Below, one piece after another: positions 7,928-13,334 of a stretch of DNA of 32,687 bases. Position 1 is the first letter of the stretch. Each line of letters opens with the position of its first letter. The stretch spans positions 1 through 32,687 of the forward strand of contig DJPI01000002.1 of NCBI GenBank assembly GCA_002438505.1. Reading direction: 5' to 3'. This DNA is from Ruminococcaceae bacterium UBA6416 (GTDB lineage Bacteria; Bacillota; Clostridia; Oscillospirales; Acutalibacteraceae). The notes beneath the pieces are model-generated. The model was given only the letters and a program-made list of their open reading frames with translations, was not told where the DNA came from and did not search any database. A program made the position numbers and the translations under genes.

Positions 7928-9097
7928 TTAATCACTCACTGCATAATCCGCAATGCGTTTGGTGCAGTTCCCGTCACAGGCAGACATAAATTTTTCTTTG
8001 AACGGTTTGACCTTTTCTTTTTGAAAATCGCCCTTTTGAACCGCTTCAATAATTTCGTCCGTATCGGTAACAATTTTTCCGGGAACAAAGCTTTTGTAAT
8101 CGTAATAAAAGCTCCTGTCCCTGTCATACTCCTCAAGGTCATAGGCAAAAAAGAGCATCGGGCGCTCAAGGAGCGAAAACTCAAAAATCAGCGATGAATA
8201 GTCCGCAATGAGGATATCCGCGCAGCAAAGAGCCGTATCCGTGTTCACAAGCTTTGAAACATTGAAAACGAAGTTTTTAAATTTCTTCCTTTCTTCCTCG
8301 GTGAGGTCAAACCTTTCCGCCGTGAACGGGTGCAGCTTCAAAAGAAGAACATATTCCTTTGAAAGTGCAGAACAAAGCTTTTCAAAGTCAAGCCGGTTTT
8401 CGTTATAAGCCTCGCTCGGATTGTTTCCGCGGAAAGTTGGTGCATAGAGAATGATTTTACGCTCGCCGATTGAGGGAATCAGCTTTTTAAGTTCCACCTT
8501 CTGAGCGGCAACAAAATCGGGGTCAAAAAAAACATCTGTCCGCGGAACGCCGAACGGCTTGATAATTTTTTCCTCGCAGCCGAACGCTTCAGCATAGCAG
8601 GGAATGACGTCCGCGCAGGAAACAAAGGCATCGGTATAAGTGTTATGCATCGGAAAAAGGTCAAGACTCTCCCGGCTTGCACCCCAGGCGAGGTCAGCGG
8701 TTGAATATCCCCACTTTTTGAACGCGCCGCAGGCGTGCCAGAGCTGAATGACGCGCGTTCCCTCTCTCGGTGCGTGGGCATAAACGGGGTCAAAATTATC
8801 CGTCAAAAAAACACACCGGCAAACGGCGTAATACTTTTGGAACTTAAGATTAAAAAGAAGGCGCTTGAGTCCGTTTCGCGGCGAGGCCATTTCAACGCAG
8901 GTATAGCCCTTCTTTTTCAGATATTCAAAAATGCTCCTCATATTGTCCGGCATGGAGCTGTAATTGCGGTTATATACAAAAAGAATTAGCTTTTTGTCAA
9001 GCGGTCTGCGCTTATAAAAATCAAACACCAAGGGCCAGACAAAAAAGAAAAGCACCTTTCGGCGAAAAACAACAATTTTTTGTTTTATATTACCCAT
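7928..9097 (-). CDS. CDP-glycerol glycerophosphotransferase family protein (TagB/TagF-like)
   Basis: This 389-residue protein matches the catalytic half of teichoic-acid polymerases and primases, which transfer glycerol phosphate from CDP-glycerol to a lipid-linked acceptor at the inner membrane face. Visible family motifs are LWHACGAFKKWG (about 125-136), FGVPRTDVFFD (about 180), LYAPTFRGN (about 215), LLKLHP (about 252-257) and ADYSSLIFEFSLLERPMLF (about 298-316). The N-terminus is basic and hydrophobic, suggesting peripheral membrane association. No other teichoic acid gene is adjacent, so it may build a glycerol-phosphate substituent on another polymer. It is expressed from a perfect consensus promoter at 9146-9174. 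No strong Shine-Dalgarno is visible; GGGAGAG lies about 13 nt upstream. Confidence 0.9.
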   Translation of the reverse strand: MGNIKQKIVVFRRKVLFFFVWPLVFDFYKRRPLDKKLILFVYNRNYSSMPDNMRSIFEYLKKKGYTCVEMASPRNGLKRLLFNLKFQKYYAVCRCVFLTDNFDPVYAHAPREGTRVIQLWHACGAFKKWGYSTADLAWGASRESLDLFPMHNTYTDAFVSCADVIPCYAEAFGCEEKIIKPFGVPRTDVFFDPDFVAAQKVELKKLIPSIGERKIILYAPTFRGNNPSEAYNENRLDFEKLCSALSKEYVLLLKLHPFTAERFDLTEEERKKFKNFVFNVSKLVNTDTALCCADILIADYSSLIFEFSLLERPMLFFAYDLEEYDRDRSFYYDYKSFVPGKIVTDTDEIIEAVQKGDFQKEKVKPFKEKFMSACDGNCTKRIADYAVSD

Positions 9098-9145
9098 TCA
9101 AACAATCTCTCCCGTCACTCCGGGCAACCCGGGCGTTTTTTTTCT

Positions 9146-9174
9146 ATTATACCCGCGCCTTGTCCGATTGTCAA
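9146..9174 (-). promoter_or_regulatory. Perfect consensus promoter for the glycerophosphotransferase gene
   Basis: On the minus strand, TTGACA (9174-9169), 17 nt, then TATAAT (9151-9146). Both hexamers match consensus exactly, about 50 nt upstream of the start codon. Confidence 0.85.
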
Positions 9175-9196
9175 ATAAACTCAAAGCGAAAAACTC

Positions 9197-9225
9197 TTGA
9201 CAGAAGCTTTAATGGGTGATAAAAT
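9197..9225 (+). promoter_or_regulatory. Promoter for the tRNA-Arg locus
   Basis: TTGACA (9197-9202), 17 nt, then TAAAAT (9220-9225). The first tRNA-like copy begins 24 nt after the -10 element. Confidence 0.75.
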
Positions 9226-9249
9226 AAACAGGCGCTTGAAAAGGGATAT

Positions 9250-9358
9250 GCCTCCTTAGTTAAATGGATAGAAGAGCCTCACGCCGTTAGCCGCAACGGG
9301 TTGCGGACGGCTGAGAGAACCTTGTTACTCGCTGCGCTCGTAATAATAACCCCCTGTT
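9250..9358 (+). pseudogene. Degenerate tRNA-Arg copy A (5' half plus foreign insert)
   Basis: The first 21 nt (9250-9270) are identical to the acceptor and D-arm start of the intact tRNA-Arg at 9375. The sequence then diverges into a strong nested hairpin (GCCGT / ACGGC outer, CCGCAA / TTGCGG inner, 9282-9312 region) and the 34-bp repeat at 9316-9349, ending in a short CCCCCTG remnant. There is no anticodon arm, T-arm or 3' CCA, so it cannot make a normal tRNA. Confidence 0.7.
9316..9349 (+). repeat. 34-bp direct repeat, copy 1
   Basis: It is identical over 34 nt to 9534-9567. The core, CTCGCTGCGCTCG, is imperfectly self-complementary, and the 3' end (TAATAATAA) merges with the D-arm/anticodon-arm junction of the tRNA-Arg sequence. 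Confidence 0.85.
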
Positions 9359-9374
9359 TTAAAATTAAATACCT

Positions 9375-9449
9375 GCCTCCTTAGTTAAATGGATATAATA
9401 AACCCCTCCTAAGGGTTAGTTGAGGGTTCGATTCCCCCAGGGGGTGCCA
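9375..9449 (+). tRNA. tRNA-Arg (CCU anticodon)
   Basis: This 75-nt gene encodes its CCA end. The acceptor is GCCTCCT / AGGGGGT, the D-stem GTTA / TAAT with an 8-nt loop containing GG, the anticodon stem AACCC / GGGTT around loop CTCCTAA (anticodon CCT), the variable loop AGTT, and the T-loop TTCGATT. Two weak points stand out: U4-G69 in the acceptor and an A50-C64 mismatch in the T-stem (GAGGG / CCCCC), besides the G1-U72 wobble. It is still the only copy in the window with all arms. It is followed directly by a terminator and flanked by two degenerate copies. Confidence 0.85.
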
Positions 9450-9455
9450 AAAAAA

Positions 9456-9483
9456 GGAACTGCCAAACGGCGGTTCCTTTTTT
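9456..9483 (+). terminator. tRNA-Arg terminator
   Basis: The 9-bp stem GGAACTGCC / GGCGGTTCC (one T-G wobble) with loop AAAC is followed by TTTTTT. A near copy of this hairpin follows the third tRNA-like copy, so the terminator was duplicated along with the tRNA. Confidence 0.88.
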
Positions 9484-9490
9484 GCTTTGT

Positions 9491-9615
9491 TCGGCTTGTT
9501 AAACGGATATAAGAACCCGAACGCTCCGCATTCAGAACCTTGTTACTCGCTGCGCTCGTAATAATAAACCCCTCCTAAGGGTTAGCCCCGGGTTCGATTC
9601 CCCCAGGGGGTGCCA
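9491..9615 (+). pseudogene. Degenerate tRNA-Arg copy C (insert between D-arm and anticodon arm)
   Basis: A decayed 5' part (9497-9517, GTTAAACGGATATAAGAACCC-like) lacks the acceptor strand. A foreign segment with the 34-bp repeat follows, then a well-kept 3' half with anticodon arm (CTCCTAA loop), T-loop and CCA ending at 9615. The 3' half matches the intact gene over 25 nt (9561-9585) and again from 9590. Its T-stem would have two mismatches (CCGGG / CCCCC). It is unlikely to be a functional tRNA without a matching acceptor strand. Confidence 0.7.
9534..9567 (+). repeat. 34-bp direct repeat, copy 2
   Basis: It is identical to 9316-9349. Its last 7 nt (ATAATAA) are also the start of the tRNA-Arg-derived 3' half, so the junction cannot be placed exactly. 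Confidence 0.85.
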
Positions 9616-9620
9616 AAAAA

Positions 9621-9647
9621 AGAACTGCCAAGCGGCGGTTCTTTTTT
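9621..9647. terminator. Bidirectional terminator between the tRNA locus and the HATPase gene
   Basis: The stem AGAACTGCC / GGCGGTTCT with loop AAGC has an A run on the left and a T run on the right, so it can serve the tRNA locus on the plus strand and the minus-strand gene ending at 9661. Confidence 0.82.
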
Positions 9648-9660
9648 GCCCGGACGTTTT

Positions 9661-10401
9661 TTATTGCCACTGCTCATCAACAGAAAAGCAGTCACACAGC
9701 CCGAGATACACCGGTGAAAAGCGGTTTTCAAGGAAGCTTGAAAACGGCGGCGCGTGATAACGCTTTCCGCGCGGAAGCTCGGCCGAAATTGCCATCTCGG
9801 CCGAAAAGGAGGAGCCGTTTGAGGCAAAAAGCAGCCGTCCGCCGTGAAGCCTTGCGGTGTTTTGAACGCTGCGCAGTCCGTCTTTCGGCTTGATGAAAGA
9901 GAGGGTATCGTTCTCTCCCGCGCTTTCTGAAACGGAGATTACGCACTGCCTTTTTCCGAGCCTGAGTGCGGCCGTGATGTTCTTTCCTTTTGAATATTTC
10001 ACTGCGTTTGAAATGAGATTCATAAAAGAATCAATAACAAGAGACGGACAGCATGAAACGGCAACCTTTTCCGGCGCAAAGCTGAGATTAACATCGGTGT
10101 CTGAAAGAAGAATATCTGTGCAAAGGCAGACGCTTTCAAGAAGCCTGTCAAGCTCAACAAAGCAGTATTCGCATTTTTCCAAAGCGCTCTCTCTGTTGTT
10201 GTTAAGTGCGCGGAGCTTTTTGAGACACAGGGAAAGAAGGCGCCTTCCTTTTTTTGGGTCGCTTTCGGTTGCCGTCAGCTCATAAAGCTCGTCTGTCCGC
10301 GCAAAAATTTCATTCACAAGCTCCCTTATCTCGCTCTCGTTTTCCGCCGCTGCTTCAAGAGACAAAAGGCGGTCAACCTTTTGAAGAACGGAATTTGCCA
10401 T
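9661..10401 (-). CDS. HATPase_c-domain protein without a recognisable phospho-acceptor His
   Basis: This is a 246-residue soluble protein. Residues 1-90 are helical and hydrophilic, with no membrane segment. Residues 125-205 resemble the GHKL ATPase fold of sensor kinases: an N-box, LISNAVKYSKG, near 132-142, a degenerate G1 region (SVSESAGEND, without the usual DxGxG), and a G2-like stretch, GLRSVQNTARLHGG, near 180. The helical part shows no H-box with the expected His-Glu-Arg pattern. It may be an orphan kinase, an anti-sigma-like ATPase or a non-phosphorylating sensor. About 40 C-terminal residues (with LCDCFSVDEQ) extend past the domain. GGAGGAG precedes the ATG at 8 nt. It is transcribed divergently from gapA. 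Confidence 0.72.
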   Translation of the reverse strand: MANSVLQKVDRLLSLEAAAENESEIRELVNEIFARTDELYELTATESDPKKGRRLLSLCLKKLRALNNNRESALEKCEYCFVELDRLLESVCLCTDILLSDTDVNLSFAPEKVAVSCCPSLVIDSFMNLISNAVKYSKGKNITAALRLGKRQCVISVSESAGENDTLSFIKPKDGLRSVQNTARLHGGRLLFASNGSSFSAEMAISAELPRGKRYHAPPFSSFLENRFSPVYLGLCDCFSVDEQWQ

Positions 10402-10442
10402 TGCATTCTCCTCCTTTGTCTGCCGGTGATATTTTCGTCAGT

Positions 10443-10471
10443 ATTATGCCCTTTTTGTTTTGTTTAAACAA
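10443..10471 (-). promoter_or_regulatory. Promoter of the HATPase gene overlapping a palindrome
   Basis: On the minus strand, TTGTTT (10471-10466), 17 nt, then CATAAT (10448-10443). The -35 region lies within the perfect 12-bp palindrome TTGTTTAAACAA (10460-10471), a possible operator. Confidence 0.5.
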
Positions 10472-10526
10472 TATTTTGTTCAGGGTGACAAAATTTGGAA
10501 AAGAAAAAGTTTTTTTGTTTTTTCTG

Positions 10527-10555
10527 TTGCAAAAAGCCTTTAAATGGGGTAATAT
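10527..10555 (+). promoter_or_regulatory. gapA promoter
   Basis: TTGCAA (10527-10532), 17 nt, then TAATAT (10550-10555). The predicted leader is about 37 nt and includes the GGAGG ribosome site. Confidence 0.72.
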
Positions 10556-10598
10556 ATATGAGCAAAAGTTTGTAACTAATTTATCGGAGGTAATTACC

Positions 10599-11636
10599 AT
10601 GTCAGTTAAAGTTGCTATTAACGGATTCGGCCGCATTGGCCGCCTTGCTTTCCGCCAGATGTTCGGCGCTGAGGGATATGACGTTGTTGCCATCAACGAC
10701 CTCACCAAGCCCTCAATGCTTGCAAATCTTCTCAAGTACGATACCGCTCAGGGCGGCTATTGCGGAAGACTCGGCGAAGGTCTCCACACCGTTTCCGCCG
10801 ATGACGAGGCAAACACCATCACTGTTGACGGAAAGACCCTCACCATCTATAAAGAAGCAGACGCAAGCAAGCTCCCCTGGGGTGAAATCGGCGTTGACGT
10901 TGTTCTTGAATGCACCGGTTTCTATTGCTCAAAGGAAAAGAGCATGGCTCACATCAATGCGGGCGCAAAGAAAGTTGTCATCTCCGCTCCGGCAGGAAAC
11001 GACCTCAAAACAATCGTTTTCTCCGTTAACAATGATACTCTCACCGCTGACGACCAGATCATTTCCGCAGCTTCCTGCACCACCAACTGCCTTGCTCCCA
11101 TGGCTAAGGCTCTTAACGACTATGCTGCAATCCAGAGCGGCATCATGTCAACCATCCACGCTTACACCGGCGATCAGATGATCCTTGACGGTCCGCACAG
11201 AAAGGGCGACCTTAGACGTGCTCGTGCAGGCGCAGCAAACATCGTTCCCAACTCAACCGGCGCTGCAAAGGCAATCGGCCTTGTTATTCCGGAGCTTAAC
11301 GGAAAGCTTATCGGCTCCGCTCAGAGAGTTCCCGTTCCCACAGGTTCAACCACCATTCTCACCGCTGTTGTTAAGGGCGAGAACGTCACAAAAGAAGGCA
11401 TCAACGCCGCAATGAAGGCCGCTGTAAGCGAATCCTTCGGTTACAATGAAGACCCCATCGTTTCCTCAGACGTTATCGGCATGAGATACGGCTCACTCTT
11501 TGACGCAACTCAGACAATGGTTATCGACCTCGGCAACGGCCTTTATGAGGTTCAGGTTGTTTCGTGGTATGACAACGAAAACAGCTACACAAGCCAGATG
11601 GTTCGCACCATCAAGTACTTCGCAGAGCTTGCGTAA
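10599..11636 (+). CDS. gapA: Glyceraldehyde-3-phosphate dehydrogenase
   Basis: This 345-residue glycolytic enzyme oxidises glyceraldehyde 3-phosphate with phosphate and NAD+ to 1,3-bisphosphoglycerate. The N-terminus VKVAINGFGRIGRL is the NAD-binding Rossmann start, and Asp in AINDL (about 35) fits NAD+ rather than NADP+ use. The catalytic Cys is in SAASCTTNCLAP (Cys about 160), and the base His is in IMSTIHAYTGDQ (about 185). GSAQRVPVPTGS and WYDNENSYTSQMVRT are standard family blocks. The frame stays open far upstream, but the ATG at 10599 is chosen because GGAGGT lies 8 nt before it and homology begins there. Codon use is strongly biased toward C-ending codons, as expected for high expression. 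It is monocistronic. Confidence 0.98.
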   Translation: MSVKVAINGFGRIGRLAFRQMFGAEGYDVVAINDLTKPSMLANLLKYDTAQGGYCGRLGEGLHTVSADDEANTITVDGKTLTIYKEADASKLPWGEIGVDVVLECTGFYCSKEKSMAHINAGAKKVVISAPAGNDLKTIVFSVNNDTLTADDQIISAASCTTNCLAPMAKALNDYAAIQSGIMSTIHAYTGDQMILDGPHRKGDLRRARAGAANIVPNSTGAAKAIGLVIPELNGKLIGSAQRVPVPTGSTTILTAVVKGENVTKEGINAAMKAAVSESFGYNEDPIVSSDVIGMRYGSLFDATQTMVIDLGNGLYEVQVVSWYDNENSYTSQMVRTIKYFAELA

Positions 11637-11656
11637 GTCAAACCATTCAAACACCG

Positions 11657-11685
11657 GCCGGTCAGTGAAAGCTGACCGGCTTTTT
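11657..11685 (+). terminator. gapA terminator
   Basis: The perfect 9-bp stem GCCGGTCAG / CTGACCGGC has a 6-nt loop and is followed by TTTTT. Confidence 0.93.
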
Positions 11686-11775
11686 GCGCCCTTGTTCAAT
11701 CTTAATAAAACCTCTTCACACCAACGGGCATTCTTTGTTAAAGTGTATAAACCTCAAAAAAATATTCAAAAAAGC

Positions 11776-11804
11776 TTGCATATTTATGCAAAATATGGTA
11801 TATT
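11776..11804 (+). promoter_or_regulatory. argG promoter with overlapping ARG-box-like palindrome
   Basis: TTGCAT (11776-11781), 17 nt, then TATATT (11799-11804). The -35 is covered by the perfect inverted repeat TTGCATA-TT-TATGCAA (11776-11791). Its core, TGCAT-N4-ATGCA, has the geometry of an ArgR box (TGAAT-N4-ATTCA, for which TGCAT is a known half-site variant). A possible further half-site, CATGAATAAA, lies at 11815-11824. Repression by ArgR with arginine is inferred. Confidence 0.6.
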
Positions 11805-11881
11805 ATCGGCACAACATGAATAAAGTTACAGCGCGAATGAATTGTTCATCAAAAAAGGCGCTGCTCGGAGGTTTAAGTATT

Positions 11882-13108
11882 ATGAAAAAGGAAAACATCA
11901 AAAAAATTGTTCTTGCTTATTCCGGCGGACTTGACACGTCAATCATTATCCCCTGGCTCAAGGAAAACTATAACAACCCGGAAATCATTGCCGTGTCAGG
12001 CAATGTTGGACAGGCGGACGAGCTTGAGGGTCTTGAGGAAAAGGCAATCAAAACCGGAGCTTCAAAGCTCTATGTTGAGGACGTCACAAAGGAAATGCTT
12101 GAAAGCTGCGTTTTCCCCTGCGTTCAGGCCGGCGCAAAATATGAGGAGTACCTTCTCGGAACGGCATTCGCCCGTCCGTTCATTGCAAAAAGGCTTGTTG
12201 AAATTGCAAAAGCCGAAGGAGCCGATGCAATCTGCCACGGCTGCACCGGAAAGGGTAATGATCAGGTTCGTTTTGAGCTTGCAATCAAGTCTCTTGCTCC
12301 GGAGATGACAATCATTGCTCCCTGGCGTGAATGGAGCATCAAATCAAGGGAAGAGGAAATTGAATACGCCGAGGCGCACAATGTTCCCCTTAAAATCAAC
12401 CGCGAAACCAACTATTCAAAAGACAAAAACATCTGGCACCTTTCTCATGAAGGCCTTGACCTTGAGGATCCGGCGAATGAGCCGCTCTATAACAAAAAAG
12501 GCTTCCTTGAAATGGGCGTTTCGCCGGAAATGGCTCCGGATAAGCCGACCTATGTTACCATCCACTTTGAAAAGGGCGTACCCACTGCTGTTGACGGAAA
12601 GGAAATGGACTCGGTATCACTCGTTTCAAAGCTCAATGAGCTTGGCGGTGCAAACGGAATCGGACTTCTTGATATTGTTGAAAACCGTCTTGTTGGAATG
12701 AAGTGCCGTGGCGTTTATGAAACTCCGGGCGGAACAATTCTCTATAAGGCCCACGAGGTTCTTGAAACCCTTTGCCTTGACAAGGAAACGGCTCATTACA
12801 AAGCCCTTGTTGCCCAGAAGCTTGGTGAAATCCTTTATAACGCGCAGTGGTTCTCTCCGCTGACCGAGGCGATTCTCAGCTTTGTTAAGAGCACACAGAA
12901 AACCGTTACCGGTGACGTTACCCTCAAGCTTTACAAGGGCAACATGATAAATGCCGGTGTAACCTCCCCGTTCTCGCTCTATGACCCGGAAATTGCAACC
13001 TTTGATGAGGACGAGGTTTATAATCAGGCCGATGCAACGGGCTTCATTAATCTTTATGGCCTGCCCTCAAAGGTTATGGCCAAGATGAAGGCCAAAAACA
13101 ATCTTTAA
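11882..13108 (+). CDS. argG: Argininosuccinate synthase
   Basis: This 408-residue cytoplasmic enzyme joins citrulline and aspartate, using ATP, to form argininosuccinate, the penultimate step of arginine synthesis. The PP-loop is AYSGGLDTS (about 12-20). Further family blocks are HGCTGKGNDQVRFE (about 119-132), the WREWS region, and ETNYSKDKNIWHLSHEG (about 174-190). Length agrees with the usual 400. The frame extends upstream to 11684, but the ATG at 11882 follows GGAGG at 10 nt and begins the conserved sequence. No argH follows; the gene stands alone between its own promoter and terminators, so control is probably local, through the ARG-box-like site. Confidence 0.97.
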   Translation: MKKENIKKIVLAYSGGLDTSIIIPWLKENYNNPEIIAVSGNVGQADELEGLEEKAIKTGASKLYVEDVTKEMLESCVFPCVQAGAKYEEYLLGTAFARPFIAKRLVEIAKAEGADAICHGCTGKGNDQVRFELAIKSLAPEMTIIAPWREWSIKSREEEIEYAEAHNVPLKINRETNYSKDKNIWHLSHEGLDLEDPANEPLYNKKGFLEMGVSPEMAPDKPTYVTIHFEKGVPTAVDGKEMDSVSLVSKLNELGGANGIGLLDIVENRLVGMKCRGVYETPGGTILYKAHEVLETLCLDKETAHYKALVAQKLGEILYNAQWFSPLTEAILSFVKSTQKTVTGDVTLKLYKGNMINAGVTSPFSLYDPEIATFDEDEVYNQADATGFINLYGLPSKVMAKMKAKNNL

Positions 13109-13132
13109 TTTGCGCGCCAATACCATCCTTTT

Positions 13133-13171
13133 GGCTGCCGCCGGGTTCTCCTTTCGGTGGCAGCCGCTTTA
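13133..13171 (+). terminator. argG terminator
   Basis: The stem GGCTGCC / GGCAGCC is extended inward by CCG / CGG pairs and followed by GCTTTATATT. The T run is imperfect, and a second stronger hairpin follows at 13213. Confidence 0.65.
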
Positions 13172-13212
13172 TATTAAATCAGTTTTCCTTGCTTTTTTCT
13201 TTGAACAGCAAA

Positions 13213-13258
13213 ACCTCCTGTGGCAGTTGTTTAAATTCTGCCGCAGGAGGTATTTTTT
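13213..13258. terminator. Bidirectional terminator between argG and the beta-propeller gene
   Basis: A 14-bp stem, ACCTCCTGTGGCAG / CTGCCGCAGGAGGT (one T-G wobble), has an 11-nt loop. It is followed by ATTTTTT on the plus strand and by TTTTG on the minus strand, so it can end both convergent units. Confidence 0.85.
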
Positions 13259-13334
13259 GTTTCCGGTTTTCACCGGGCTTGCTTAAATTTTGTCTTGTCC
13301 GCCGTTCGGCTTCCTTTCACTCAAATCAGGTCTG

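Larger units (their letters stand above)
9098..9660. other. Intergenic region holding promoters and the tRNA-Arg locus
   Basis: This 563-nt stretch contains the minus-strand promoter of the glycerophosphotransferase gene, a GC-rich hairpin at about 9118-9133 followed by a plus-strand T run, the plus-strand promoter at 9197-9225, three full or partial tRNA-Arg copies, two terminators and a 34-bp direct repeat. I see no protein-coding gene in it. Confidence 0.8.

Noticed and set aside
9118..9148. Plus-strand terminator CCGGG-CAA-CCCGG with T run
   Set aside because: No plus-strand gene ends there. It more likely reflects the GC-rich minus-strand leader of the glycerophosphotransferase gene, though blocking antisense transcription is possible.
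9250..9615. Possible CRISPR array or short tandem repeat array
   Set aside because: Only two copies of the 34-bp block exist, about 184 nt apart, and the remaining similarity is explained by tRNA-Arg sequence. There is no regular spacing and no cas gene.
9561..9615. Copy C as a second functional tRNA-Arg
   Set aside because: The 5' acceptor strand is missing, the D-arm is separated by an insert and the T-stem has two mismatches. It could only work if the insert were spliced out, for which there is no evidence.
9582..9827. Small minus-strand gene ending in GNRTRG beside the tRNA locus
   Set aside because: It reads backward through the tRNA 3' half and its terminator, a common spurious frame next to tRNAs, and it overlaps the HATPase gene.
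10460..10485. A Rex redox-repressor site near gapA
   Set aside because: The Rex consensus TTGTTAA-N4-TTAACAA does not fit; the palindrome here has no central spacer, so I report it only as an unnamed dyad.
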